A stretch of DNA of 64,000 bases from positions 62,001-126,000 of the forward strand of contig CAWHVB010000007.1 in assembly GCA_963832715.1 (NCBI GenBank), written 5' to 3'. The notes under the pieces were generated by a model that ran no database searches, was not told the DNA's origin, and saw only the letters and a program-made list of their open reading frames with translations. Position numbers and translations under genes: made by a program. This document shows, piece by piece, positions 16,926 through 25,807 of this stretch. The number at the start of each line of letters is the position of its first letter. Positions within the stretch are counted from its first letter, which is position 1. This DNA is from DATFVA01 sp963832715. Its GTDB lineage: Bacteria > Bacteroidota > Ignavibacteria > Ignavibacteriales > Ignavibacteriaceae.

Positions 16926-18906
16926 AAAAATTGTTTTACTTTTTACGGTGATAGTTATTTTTACAGGGAAGAACACTACAGCACAATATAATTTACAACA
17001 GGCATTTCCGGGCCTGACATTTTCGAGTCCTGTGGATATGCAGTATGCTCCGGACGGGACTGACAGACTCTTTGTCCTCGAACAATCCGGTATCATTAAA
17101 GTCTTTGAGAATAACGGCAATACAACAACAGTTAAAACCTTTCTCGATATTACTGACAGAGTCACAAGCGGAGGAGAAACCGGGCTGCTTGGACTTGCAT
17201 TTCATCCTGATTATGCAACCAACGGTTATTTCTATGTAGACTATACTACTCCAGGTCCTTTAAGAACTCACATTTCAAGGTTCCAGGTTACTTCAAATCC
17301 CGATTCTGCGGATAAAAGCAGTGAGCTTGTTCTGATTGAAGTTAATCAGCCTTTTTCAAACCATAACGGAGGAAGAGTCAGCTTTGGTCCCGATGGTTAT
17401 TTATATATCGGTTTCGGCGACGGCGGTTCCGGAGGAGATCCAAATGATAACGCTCAGAACAAATCCGTTCTTCTGGGAAAAATATTAAGAATCGATGTGG
17501 ATAATCCTGCACCTCCTTTAAACTATGGAATTCCTTCAGACAATCCATTTGCAGGAAATACACAGGGATGGAGAGAAGAAATTTATTCTTTCGGGATGAG
17601 GAATCCCTGGCGTTTCAGCTTTGACCCGGTAACCGACTTACTGTGGTGCGGCGATGTAGGTCAGAATGCCTGGGAAGAAATTGATACTATAACTAATGGC
17701 GGCAATTACGGCTGGAGATGCTACGAAGGAAACCATGAACATAATATGACCGGCTGCACCGGCACAGATTACCTCTTTCCAATCTGGGAATACGGGCATA
17801 CGGGGGGAAACTGCTCCATTACCGGAGGTTTCGTTTACAGGGGAATGAGAAGACCGGAACTGACAGGAGAGTATATTTATGGAGATTATTGTTCTGCAAA
17901 GATATGGGACCTTAACTACAGCGGAGTTAATGTAACCAATAATTTAGTTAATACAGCTTCAGCTTCAGTACTGTCCATCGGGGTGGACATGAACAATGAG
18001 CTTTATATCCTCTGCTCTAATGGTAAGATATATGAGTTCCAGCCCGCGGTTGCAGCACCCACTGATCTTATGGCAGGATCTGACGGTTCAGGAACTGTAG
18101 ATCTCAACTGGACTGATAATTCCAGTAATGAAACCGGATTCAGGATACAGAGGAAAGATAGCACGAATATTTTCAATGATGTAGGAACTGTCGGTGCGGG
18201 AATCACTACTTTTTCAGATAATGTTTCAAGCATTACAACGTATACGTACAGGGTAATAGCCTATAACGATACTGCTGTTTCCGATTACAGCAACGAAGCC
18301 CAGATAATGGTTACCCAGATCCCGGTGGAGATGATCTCTTTTGGGGTCAAAGTTTCAGGAAATAAGGTTCTGATAAACTGGATCACGGCAACTGAACAGA
18401 ATAATAAAGGTTATTATGTCGAAAGAAACTTCGGAGATAACTGGGCGTCTATCGGATTTGTAAAAGGACACGGCACTACCACAGAAAAAAATACCTATTC
18501 CTATACTGACGATTTTACAAACGATAATTACCGGGGTACTATTCAGTACAGGTTAAAACAGATTGATTACGATGGTACTTTTCATTATTCAGGAACCGTT
18601 ATGGTTAACCTGGATATTAAAACAAGGGGTTATTACCTCGACCAGAATTACCCCAACCCGTTTAATCCGTCTACCAAAATAAGATTCAACGTACCCGAAC
18701 AAAGCAGGGTCAGAGTAGAGATTATAAATGTCCTTGGCAAAGTGGTTGAAGAACTATCCAACGGAGAAATGCCGCAAGGGACTTATGAGAAAGTTTGGAA
18801 TGCTTCGAGGTTTGCATCAGGTGTTTATTATGTCAGGATGAAAGCCGAATCGGAAGTTTCGAACCAGACATATTTCAAAGTCCTTAAGATGCTGTATTTA
18901 AAGTAA
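16918..18906 (+). CDS. T9SS-secreted PQQ-dependent sugar (glucose/sorbosone) dehydrogenase-like protein
   Basis: 662 residues. A signal peptide (TRKIVLLFTVIVIFT…AQ) is followed by a six-bladed propeller of the GSDH type, with MQYAPDGTDRLFVLEQSG, ETGLLGLAFHPDYATNGYFYV, NHNGGRVSFGPDGYLYIGFGDGG, SFGMRNPWRFSFDP and WEEID-TNGGNYGW. A fibronectin-III domain (about 380-465) and a PVEMISFGVKVSGNKVLINW spacer domain follow, then the T9SS sorting domain from LDQNYPNPFNPSTKI to KVLKMLYLK. Relatives oxidise aldose sugars with PQQ; the cofactor residues cannot be confirmed here. The start is GTG at 16918, with GAGG just upstream, overlapping the GH13 gene by 8 nt. Its product is probably outside the cell, unlike the upstream enzymes. 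Confidence 0.9.
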   Translation: MTRKIVLLFTVIVIFTGKNTTAQYNLQQAFPGLTFSSPVDMQYAPDGTDRLFVLEQSGIIKVFENNGNTTTVKTFLDITDRVTSGGETGLLGLAFHPDYATNGYFYVDYTTPGPLRTHISRFQVTSNPDSADKSSELVLIEVNQPFSNHNGGRVSFGPDGYLYIGFGDGGSGGDPNDNAQNKSVLLGKILRIDVDNPAPPLNYGIPSDNPFAGNTQGWREEIYSFGMRNPWRFSFDPVTDLLWCGDVGQNAWEEIDTITNGGNYGWRCYEGNHEHNMTGCTGTDYLFPIWEYGHTGGNCSITGGFVYRGMRRPELTGEYIYGDYCSAKIWDLNYSGVNVTNNLVNTASASVLSIGVDMNNELYILCSNGKIYEFQPAVAAPTDLMAGSDGSGTVDLNWTDNSSNETGFRIQRKDSTNIFNDVGTVGAGITTFSDNVSSITTYTYRVIAYNDTAVSDYSNEAQIMVTQIPVEMISFGVKVSGNKVLINWITATEQNNKGYYVERNFGDNWASIGFVKGHGTTTEKNTYSYTDDFTNDNYRGTIQYRLKQIDYDGTFHYSGTVMVNLDIKTRGYYLDQNYPNPFNPSTKIRFNVPEQSRVRVEIINVLGKVVEELSNGEMPQGTYEKVWNASRFASGVYYVRMKAESEVSNQTYFKVLKMLYLK

Positions 18907-18920
18907 TGGAGTATTGAAGG

Positions 18921-18959
18921 AATTGACGAATTCACGAATTAATTCGTGAATTCGCAATT
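18921..18959. terminator. long palindrome between convergent genes, probable bidirectional transcription stop
   Basis: A perfect 28-bp palindrome at 18927-18954, built of CGAATTCACGAATT and its exact complement, is extended by AATTG/CAATT on the outside with one bulged base. It lies between the convergent sugar dehydrogenase and FAD-enzyme genes. There is no clean T-run, so a terminator is inferred from position and structure. The rest of 18960-19108 shows no gene I can support. Confidence 0.55.
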
Positions 18960-19108
18960 CAATAACTTATTTCAAAGAGCTATCGCTGCGACGCAAAGAA
19001 GATGATTTTAATATGACCGGATGGATAGATTATTATAAAAGGAAATCGGGAGATGTTAGGCGAAGCGCCGTTCCTGCTCACAGGCCGACCTAAACGTATT
19101 CCGGTATC

Positions 19109-20668
19109 TTAACTTTTATTCACATAAATTGCTGCAGCTTTTGCACAGTTCTCCCCGTCAATAGCTGCTGATACTATACCGCCGGCATAACCTGCTCCTT
19201 CTCCTGCAGGGAACAAGCCTGAAGTTCCTATATGCATATAAGTTTCACTATCTCTTGGAATTCGTAAAGGAGAACTTGTTCTGCTCTCCGCGGCAACAAT
19301 AACAGCTTCTTCTGTAAGATATCCCCTCATTTTCTTATTGAAAATATAGAGTGCTTCTTTAAGATATTTTGAAATATATGCAGGCAGTTCGTTATGCAAT
19401 GCAGTGGAAGTAAGTCCCGGAATGTACGAGCTTTGAGGAAGACTCTGTGAGAGTTTACCTTTAACAAAATCAGTTGCGCGCTGAGCGGGAGCGCTCTGAG
19501 TCTTTCCTGCCAGCTCAAAACATTTTTGTTCAAGCTGCTTCTGAAGTTCAAGTCCTTTAAATGGTTCTTCTGCATCAATATTCTGCCAGTCTTTCTGATC
19601 TACAGTTGCTACAAAACCGGAATTTGCAAAGGGCGAATCCCTCTTTGAAAGCGACATTCCATTTACAACTATCTCACCGGGAGCTGTAGCAGAGGGGACA
19701 ATAATACCTCCCGGACACATACAGAACGAATAAACGCCTTTATCATTCACCTGGCAGGAAAGTGTATAGGGAGCAGCAGGAAGATTTTCATGCTTATTTT
19801 TTGTATGGTACTGCATCTCATTTATCAGGCTTTGAGGATGTTCTATCCTGACTCCCATAGAAAATGGTTTGGCTTCGAGAAGCATACCCTTTTTGTGCAG
19901 AAGATAGTAAATATCACGTGCGGAATGACCGGTAGCCAGAATAACAGCATCTCCCCTGACTTCTTTTTCATCATTTACTATAATTCCCCTAACTGATCCG
20001 GCTTCTATTATAAAATCTGTCAGCTTTGTATCAAAGTTAAATTCTCCGCCGCATTTAAGGATTGTTTCTCTTATAGATTTAACTACGTCCGGGAGTTTAT
20101 TTGAGCCGATGTGTGGATGAGCATCAATAACTATATCCTCTGCAGCTCCGTGCTGAATGAGTACGTTCAGAACCTTTCCCACATCTCCACGCTTTGTTGC
20201 CCTTGTATATAATTTACCGTCGCTGTACGTGCCTGCACCCCCTTCTCCGAAGCAGTAATTGGAATCCGGATTTACTTTATGGAACTGCTGGATAGCTCTT
20301 AAATCTTTCCTTCTGCTCTGAACATCCTTCCCGCGTTCAATAATAACAGGCTTAATCCCCAATTCTATCAGCTGGAGTGCCGAGAATAACCCTGCAGGTC
20401 CTGATCCTACAATGATAACCTTTTTATTGTCGCTGACAGGTTTATAATTTATGACAGGATGTATCTCTCCTGGAGATTCATTTACAAAGGCATTGACCAG
20501 AACTTTATAAACAGGTTCTTTACTTCGCGCATCTATAGACCTTCTCAGCGGAACTACAGCTTTCAGTTCTGCGATGTTTACATTTAATTTCTCAGCGGCT
20601 TTTTCATAAACTTTTTCTTTATTAAAAATATCATCAGGCGGAATTATAAGTTCCAGTTCTTTTTTCAT
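19109..20668 (-). CDS. FAD-dependent dehydrogenase, COG2509 family
   Basis: 519 residues. An N-terminal domain of about 85 residues with conserved LRRSIDAR (positions 42-49) precedes an FAD-binding Rossmann fold, VIIVGSGPAGLFSALQL at about 84-100. CFGEGGAGTYSDGKLYTR, RIEHPQSLIN, the Cys-containing FCMCPGGIIVPSA and the C-terminal FPAGEGAGYAGGI are all typical of COG2509. The family is widely conserved but its substrate is not established to my knowledge. It is cytoplasmic and has no membrane segments. The SDR gene lies 26 nt upstream on the same strand, so the pair may be co-transcribed. Confidence 0.93.
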   Translation of the reverse strand: MKKELELIIPPDDIFNKEKVYEKAAEKLNVNIAELKAVVPLRRSIDARSKEPVYKVLVNAFVNESPGEIHPVINYKPVSDNKKVIIVGSGPAGLFSALQLIELGIKPVIIERGKDVQSRRKDLRAIQQFHKVNPDSNYCFGEGGAGTYSDGKLYTRATKRGDVGKVLNVLIQHGAAEDIVIDAHPHIGSNKLPDVVKSIRETILKCGGEFNFDTKLTDFIIEAGSVRGIIVNDEKEVRGDAVILATGHSARDIYYLLHKKGMLLEAKPFSMGVRIEHPQSLINEMQYHTKNKHENLPAAPYTLSCQVNDKGVYSFCMCPGGIIVPSATAPGEIVVNGMSLSKRDSPFANSGFVATVDQKDWQNIDAEEPFKGLELQKQLEQKCFELAGKTQSAPAQRATDFVKGKLSQSLPQSSYIPGLTSTALHNELPAYISKYLKEALYIFNKKMRGYLTEEAVIVAAESRTSSPLRIPRDSETYMHIGTSGLFPAGEGAGYAGGIVSAAIDGENCAKAAAIYVNKS

Positions 20669-20694
20669 AGTTCACATATACAGAATGAATTGAT

Positions 20695-21489
20695 TTATCC
20701 GAATAAACTTTTATTTAACCCGCCGTCCACATTCAAAGTAACACCATTTATATACGATGCTTTCTTTGATGCAAGAAAGAGAACAGCAGACGCGATTTCC
20801 TCGGGCGATCCCAGCCGGTTGACAGGAGTTTGTCTAGCCATATCCGCAAGAATCTCCTCGTGAGAAACCTTTTCCTTTTTAGCACGCACAACAGAAAGAT
20901 CATACAGCCTGTTAGTTAACGTATAACCAGGTGCAATATTGTTTACGGTGATATTGTACTTTGCATATTCCATGCTTAGTGTTTTAGCAAGACCGGTAAC
21001 CCCTGTTCTCAATGAATTTGAAAGCAACAGGTTATCCACAGGTTCCTTTACGGTAATGGATGTTATATTTAATATTCTGCCCCATTCATTTGAGATCATA
21101 TCTGGTAAAGCCAGCCTGATGAACCTGACCGCACTCATCAGTACCTGGTCAATCGCATTCTGCCACTGCCTGTCGGAAAACCCGGTAAAATATCCGGCAG
21201 GCGGACCGCCGCAGTTATTTACAAGAATGTCTATAGAGCCGAGCTCTTTATGAACCACATCAACAGTGCTCTCTATTTCTTTAGGTTTATTAATATCGCA
21301 GACACACCATACTGCATCAATACCATACCGTTTTTTTAAATCATTGGAAAGCTCGATAAGCTCTTCTTTGCTTCTTGCACAGACAGCAACTTTGCATCCT
21401 TCAGCAGCAAAACTTCCGGCAATGGCTTTTCCTATACCCTTACTTGAAGCGGTTATAAGTGCAGTTTTTCCCTTAATACCTAGATTCAT
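20695..21489 (-). CDS. SDR family oxidoreductase with non-canonical active site
   Basis: 264 residues. The start is taken at ATG 21489 because AGGA lies just before it; a longer reading adds 22 unlikely residues. The cofactor loop TASSKGIG (14-21) and NNCGG strand are normal for short-chain dehydrogenases, and NITSITV supplies the Ser. At the place of the catalytic Tyr-x-x-x-Lys, however, the sequence is LLSNSLRTGVTG, so Tyr becomes Ser and Lys becomes Arg. This resembles a known BKR-like SDR subgroup that keeps LSNxxRxG. The C-terminal half has NITVNNIAPGYTLTNR and INGVTLNVDGG. The enzyme may not follow the usual proton-relay mechanism; the substrate is unknown. Confidence 0.92.
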   Translation of the reverse strand: MNLGIKGKTALITASSKGIGKAIAGSFAAEGCKVAVCARSKEELIELSNDLKKRYGIDAVWCVCDINKPKEIESTVDVVHKELGSIDILVNNCGGPPAGYFTGFSDRQWQNAIDQVLMSAVRFIRLALPDMISNEWGRILNITSITVKEPVDNLLLSNSLRTGVTGLAKTLSMEYAKYNITVNNIAPGYTLTNRLYDLSVVRAKKEKVSHEEILADMARQTPVNRLGSPEEIASAVLFLASKKASYINGVTLNVDGGLNKSLFG

Positions 21490-21841
21490 AAAAATTTCCT
21501 GCAAATTATTTTTAAGAAGAACATAATGAATAAGAAAATATTTGCAGGAATTCAAATCATTTGACGATAATTATAATTACTAGCTCATTTCATAAACCAG
21601 CCCAATTAATGGATTGTCCTCTTGTTTTGACTCTTCAGCTAAAGCCATCTTCCAGGCAGGTTTGGAATTACCAGGATTTAAAGAGACCGAGCGAAAAACA
21701 AACCGCTGGGAGCAACCCAGCGGCAGCAGAAGTCGCAAATTTAGATTTTTAATGATGCAGGGTAAGCGAGTCCTACATTTTCAGGCGCCGGGCAATCATC
21801 GCAATTAAGACCCCGGGATCAATCCAGGTACGAGCCCCGGT
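21490..21841. other. gap between ackA and the SDR gene; no gene
   Basis: 352 bp without a credible gene. Short plus-strand frames here have no recognisable content. The part nearest ackA is GC-rich with CCGGGG/CCCGGGG segments; the middle holds a hairpin listed separately. The AT-rich stretch 21540-21590 probably contains the promoter of the SDR gene. Confidence 0.6.
21692..21725 (-). terminator. intrinsic terminator downstream of ackA
   Basis: Read on the minus strand, GCCGCTGGG-TTGCT-CCCAGCGG is followed by TTTGTTTTT. The stem has eight GC-rich pairs and a 5-base loop. It lies about 120 nt after the ackA stop, so it probably ends the operon that runs from 26730 to ackA. Confidence 0.7.
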
Positions 21842-23053
21842 TTATTTCACCGGCTGAAGGTTCATTTCACCGACAATCTGGGCTGTATCAAGGGCAATAA
21901 CCAATTCCTCATTCGTAGGAATTCTGAATACTTTAACTTTCGAATTGTCCGATGAGATAATTTCCTGTTTTGTATTGTTTCTTTCTGCGTCTAAAGAGAT
22001 CCCGAGGAAATCGAGATCGCTGCAGACAGCTTCCCTGACCATAGACGAATTCTCACCTATTCCGCCGGTAAAGACAAGAGCATCCAGTCCTCCCATTGCA
22101 GCGGTATAGGCACCTATATACTTTTTGATTCTATAGCAGAAAATATCAAAAGCATACCCGGATCTTTTATGTCCTTCAGACATTGCATTTTGTATCTCGC
22201 GCATATCGCTGCTTTCACCACTGATTCCGATAATTCCGCTGTGTTTATTTAGGAGTGTTCCAGCCTCACTCAGCGAAAGTCCTTCCTTTCCCATAATATA
22301 GAGAATAAGAGACGGATCGAGATCCCCGCTTCTTGTTCCCATCAGGAGTCCTTCAAGCGGTGTAAAACCCATTGTTGTATCTATCGATTTTCCTTCTTTG
22401 ATTGCAGCCATACTGCAGCCGTTTCCGAGATGCGCGGTTATCATTTTCAGTTCGGATAAATCTTTACCCATCATAGCTGCGGCTCTTGTAGATACGAAAT
22501 AGTGAGATGTGCCGTGGAAACCGTATCTTCTTATCTTATATTTTTTGTAGAGCTCATATGGTATTCCATAAAGGAAAGCCCGCGGGGGCATTTTTGTATG
22601 AAAAGCAGTGTCGAACACGCCGCACTGGGGAGTATCCGGCATAACTCTTTTCACTGCCTGGATACCTTTTATATTAGGAGGATTATGGAGCGGTGCGAGT
22701 TCGATATTTTCCTGGAGCACCTGCATTACCTCATCAGTGATCAGCACCGAATCAGAAAAAGTTTCACCTCCATGAACAACACGGTGCCCGACAGCTTCTA
22801 TATCTCTTTTATCGTCTATAACCCCATGGTTCTTGCTCAGCATTACGCCGAGTACATACTCGATGCCTATTGCGTGATCGAGGATCTCCCCTACTATTTT
22901 AATTTCGTCACCATCGTATCTCTGGTGCGTCAATACAGCGCTGCTCATTCCAATACGTTCAACAATACCTTTAGCTAATGCTGTTTTTTTGTCAGTATCA
23001 ATAAATTGATATTTTATTGATGAACTACCGCAGTTAAGTACTAATACTTTCAT
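21842..23053 (-). CDS. ackA: acetate kinase
   Basis: Interconverts acetyl phosphate plus ADP with acetate plus ATP. 403 residues, full length. The ASKHA-fold motifs are present: VLNCGSSSIKYQF at the N-terminus, VGHRVVHGG, VFDTAFHTKMP, RYGFHGTSH with the catalytic His, AHLGNGCS and LVFTGGIGENSSMVR. No phosphotransacetylase gene is in the window. The gene lies 26 nt after the 3-hydroxyacyl-CoA dehydrogenase gene on the same strand and is probably the last member of that operon, ended by the hairpin at 21692-21725. Confidence 0.98.
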   Translation of the reverse strand: MKVLVLNCGSSSIKYQFIDTDKKTALAKGIVERIGMSSAVLTHQRYDGDEIKIVGEILDHAIGIEYVLGVMLSKNHGVIDDKRDIEAVGHRVVHGGETFSDSVLITDEVMQVLQENIELAPLHNPPNIKGIQAVKRVMPDTPQCGVFDTAFHTKMPPRAFLYGIPYELYKKYKIRRYGFHGTSHYFVSTRAAAMMGKDLSELKMITAHLGNGCSMAAIKEGKSIDTTMGFTPLEGLLMGTRSGDLDPSLILYIMGKEGLSLSEAGTLLNKHSGIIGISGESSDMREIQNAMSEGHKRSGYAFDIFCYRIKKYIGAYTAAMGGLDALVFTGGIGENSSMVREAVCSDLDFLGISLDAERNNTKQEIISSDNSKVKVFRIPTNEELVIALDTAQIVGEMNLQPVK

Positions 23054-23079
23054 ATAAATTTTCCGTTTGAGATTATAAA

Positions 23080-24018
23080 TTATTCAGCAATAATTCTACC
23101 GTTATTATCGTACTTGTAAAACCCTTCGCCTGTTTTTTTGCCGAGTTTTCTTTCCCGAACCAGTTTTCTTAATATCGGGCATGCCCGGTAGCGCGGTTCC
23201 CCGAGGGTTTTCCACAAAGTTTCCATCCATGCAAGCACTTCATCCAGGCCCATCATGTCAGCCATTTCCAGCGGTCCGTATGCAAAGTTATATCCCAGCT
23301 TCATAGCTGTATCAATATCTTTAGCGGTAGCCACTCCTTCAAGAAGGATATACATTGCCTCATTAAGAAGAGGGACAATTGCGCGGGTGGTTACAAAGCC
23401 CGGGTATTCGTAAACTTCAACAGGAGTCTTCCCGATTGTAGCCGCGAATGCTTTTATTATTTCGACCGTTGCATTTGAAGTATGGAGACATTTTACAAGC
23501 TCTACCAGGGGAACTTTAGGTACCGGATGTAAAAAATGCATCCCGATAACTTTATCGGCTCTTCCGGTGCTCTCAGCAAGTTTCGTCAGACTTAATGTTG
23601 AAGTGTTCGATACGAAGATAGTATCCTTTTTCACCAGTTCGTCGAGCTGTCTGAATATTCCTTTTTTTAATTCGAAATCTTCATCTACAGCTTCAACCAG
23701 CAGATCGGTTGCCTCGACATTATCAAAGCTCGTCTGCCAGGATATTCTTGCAAGTATTGATTTCTTCTCCGACTGGGTAAGCGACCATCTTTTAATTTCC
23801 CTGTCAAGCGATTCGGAAAGATCCCCTTTTGCCTTCTCGAGAAAATCTTCATTTTTTTCAATAAGGCGAACTTCAATTCCGGCTGCTGAGATGGTCTGTG
23901 CTATCCCCTGTCCCATTACGCCTGCGCCAATAATAGTCACATTATTTATCCTATCGGTCTTATCATAATTTTTTGTTCTGCTAAGCAGATCTTCAAGTTT
24001 CAGATTCTCTTCTACCAT
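23080..24018 (-). CDS. 3-hydroxyacyl-CoA (3-hydroxybutyryl-CoA) dehydrogenase
   Basis: 312 residues. NAD(H)-dependent oxidation of 3-hydroxyacyl-CoA or the reverse. A 25-residue N-terminal extension precedes the Rossmann motif VTIIGAGVMGQGIAQ. LVEAVDEDFELKK, FVSNTSTLSLT (Ser/Thr-rich CoA strand), IGMHFLHPVPKVPLVELV with the catalytic His, and YPGFVTTRAIVPLLNEAM are typical. The helical domain ends GKKTGEGFYKYD. The gene overlaps the upstream lipoprotein gene by 7 nt and precedes ackA by 26 nt, an arrangement that suggests a link to butyrate/acetate or beta-oxidation metabolism. Confidence 0.95.
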   Translation of the reverse strand: MVEENLKLEDLLSRTKNYDKTDRINNVTIIGAGVMGQGIAQTISAAGIEVRLIEKNEDFLEKAKGDLSESLDREIKRWSLTQSEKKSILARISWQTSFDNVEATDLLVEAVDEDFELKKGIFRQLDELVKKDTIFVSNTSTLSLTKLAESTGRADKVIGMHFLHPVPKVPLVELVKCLHTSNATVEIIKAFAATIGKTPVEVYEYPGFVTTRAIVPLLNEAMYILLEGVATAKDIDTAMKLGYNFAYGPLEMADMMGLDEVLAWMETLWKTLGEPRYRACPILRKLVRERKLGKKTGEGFYKYDNNGRIIAE

Positions 24019-24986
24019 AATTTACCTTTTGAATTATTAACCGGGTTATCCAGTTTGGTTAATTGTTTTATGTCGTCAATTTCCTTTTCGGAAAGATTCA
24101 GGTGAAACCGTATAAGTTTACCTTCGCGGTTCACGTCCATTTTATCAAATATTTTACCGAGCTTGTAATTTTTCTGCGACAGGATGTTCATAGCAATTGC
24201 ACCCTCAACAGCGGCTGCTATCAGGTAGGCATTACCTGCACTGCTGCATCCCAGAGCAGATTCTATCTGAGCACCGTTGTTAAATTCGGCGGAGACGGAA
24301 AAATTATCTATAGATGAAAGTATCTCAGGTGAGAGCAGTTTTGAATCCTTTCCCGCGATACGATCGAATATTCCGGCCGCAAATGCTCCTTTGTCAGTTG
24401 CCATCCAGATACTGTTTTTCTCCTTAATATTTTTTATTATCGAAACGAGCTCAGTGTTTTCTTTCAGCCGGTTGCCTCTGTCACTAAAAAAAGATTCGAG
24501 ATAGTCTTCCCTGTTTGAAACTATTACAATGTTATTTCCGGGGAAATACACAATAGTTGAAGGTTTTTCTTTAAGGGAATATGTGCTGTCCGTTTCTTTT
24601 TGAAACTCAGGACTATCTTCGAAGAATCTTTTTACTTTCCCGTAATTCTTTTCAACCTTCACCACTACAATTGAATTGTCATCCCTGGTCCTTGCGATTG
24701 AGATCTCACTTATACCTTTTTTAAGTCCTGTGCCCGTAGCATTCTCAAACTTTCTCAGCCAGCCTCCGCCCGGCTCTTCCGGAAGCGAAGTGGCGAGATT
24801 CTCTTCACCGGCCTTTGATTTCCTGACGGCATCAAGATCGGCATAAAGGAGATACTCGGTATTCTTTGGAAGATAGCTGAAAAGCTCCCACTGTGATTGC
24901 GTAATATCATCGGTTTTGGTTTTAGTTCCGCATGATGCAAAAAGCAGCAAGAGGGATAGTATAGTAGCTGATTTCGTCATTCTCAA
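24012..24986 (-). CDS. predicted lipoprotein of unknown function
   Basis: 324 residues. The N-terminus MRMTKSATILSLLLLFASC gives a lipobox with Cys19. The mature part has YLPKNTEYLLYADLDAVRKS and STIVYFPGNNIVIVSNREDYLESFF; this pattern resembles periplasmic lipoproteins of the DUF3352-like type, but I do not claim membership. It overlaps the permease gene by 4 nt (ATGA) and the dehydrogenase gene by 7 nt, so it is translated together with both. A role as an accessory or substrate-binding component of the upstream ABC system is inference from position only. Confidence 0.82.
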   Translation of the reverse strand: MRMTKSATILSLLLLFASCGTKTKTDDITQSQWELFSYLPKNTEYLLYADLDAVRKSKAGEENLATSLPEEPGGGWLRKFENATGTGLKKGISEISIARTRDDNSIVVVKVEKNYGKVKRFFEDSPEFQKETDSTYSLKEKPSTIVYFPGNNIVIVSNREDYLESFFSDRGNRLKENTELVSIIKNIKEKNSIWMATDKGAFAAGIFDRIAGKDSKLLSPEILSSIDNFSVSAEFNNGAQIESALGCSSAGNAYLIAAAVEGAIAMNILSQKNYKLGKIFDKMDVNREGKLIRFHLNLSEKEIDDIKQLTKLDNPVNNSKGKLW

Positions 24987-25807
24987 AAATCTTTTTTTCT
25001 GAAAGTAATTATGCTTAAAATCATCATCAAAACTAAAAACAAGAATGAGCTTATTAAAGGCTGAAAGTCGGATATACCTTTTCCCGTAGCGAGGTCGGAG
25101 ATCATTCCTCCCATCAGCTCGGATGTCTTTGGTACAAAATAATAAATCCCTTTTACGATATTTTTAACTACATCACTTTTAAAAAAAACATCGGCGCGGC
25201 TATAGGCAAGGTTTAAAATGGGACTAAGCACAAGAAAAATGAAATAGGCGAGCATCATACCAAGCATAGAACCCCTGGTCAGCACGCCGCATAGCACAAT
25301 AAGTGCATAAAGCACGGCAAAGGTAAATGTGATTATGAGTATCGACCAGAGGAATGTAGGGTCCCAGAATGAAAACTTAAGTGCAATAATAAGCCAGATA
25401 CCCGTAACGAGAAAACCGATATTCAGAAGTACTACCAGCAGTCCACCCGCATACTTACCCCAAAGAAGCTGCTGCCTTGATACAGGCTTGCTTAATAGAA
25501 GGTCGATGTTTCCTTTTTCGAGCATATTCGGGATAAAGCTTGCGCTTGAGAAAATTGCAAGGAGAAGTCCTAATCCTGCCAGCGGAGATATTATCATTAT
25601 TTCGAGGGTTGAAACGATATTCCTTATGAGAAAATCATTTCCTGTTTTAGTTTCGATACCCGTTATAATCGACTGGGTATCAACCAGACTGAATATAAGT
25701 GCGGTAATCACAATTGCCAGAACGGAAATTCCAATAAAGAAGAGGAATACCTTTCTTGCCAGGGCTTCTTTCAGCGTAAACAGGGTCATCAGATAAATAT
25801 TTCTCAT
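24983..25807 (-). CDS. ABC-2 type (NosY-like) membrane permease
   Basis: 274 residues with about six hydrophobic segments: residues 18-42, 70-92, 115-140, 150-172, 177-200 and 250-270. The arrangement, including FIPNMLEKGNIDLLLSKPVSRQQLLWGKY before the third segment, is that of ABC-2 permeases such as NosY. The C-terminal TFRKKDF is also common. It overlaps the ATPase gene by 4 nt and the lipoprotein gene by 4 nt, so the three form one translational unit. What it exports is unknown. Confidence 0.92.
   Translation of the reverse strand: MRNIYLMTLFTLKEALARKVFLFFIGISVLAIVITALIFSLVDTQSIITGIETKTGNDFLIRNIVSTLEIMIISPLAGLGLLLAIFSSASFIPNMLEKGNIDLLLSKPVSRQQLLWGKYAGGLLVVLLNIGFLVTGIWLIIALKFSFWDPTFLWSILIITFTFAVLYALIVLCGVLTRGSMLGMMLAYFIFLVLSPILNLAYSRADVFFKSDVVKNIVKGIYYFVPKTSELMGGMISDLATGKGISDFQPLISSFLFLVLMMILSIITFRKKDF

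Noticed and set aside
19012..19092. 26-codon plus-strand frame (MTGWIDYYKRKSGDV…)
   Set aside because: Too short to support, no family match, between convergent genes.
21561..21808. Overlapping short plus-strand frames between ackA and the SDR gene
   Set aside because: Run through the terminator hairpin and have no recognisable content; on the other strand only a 22-codon frame is present.
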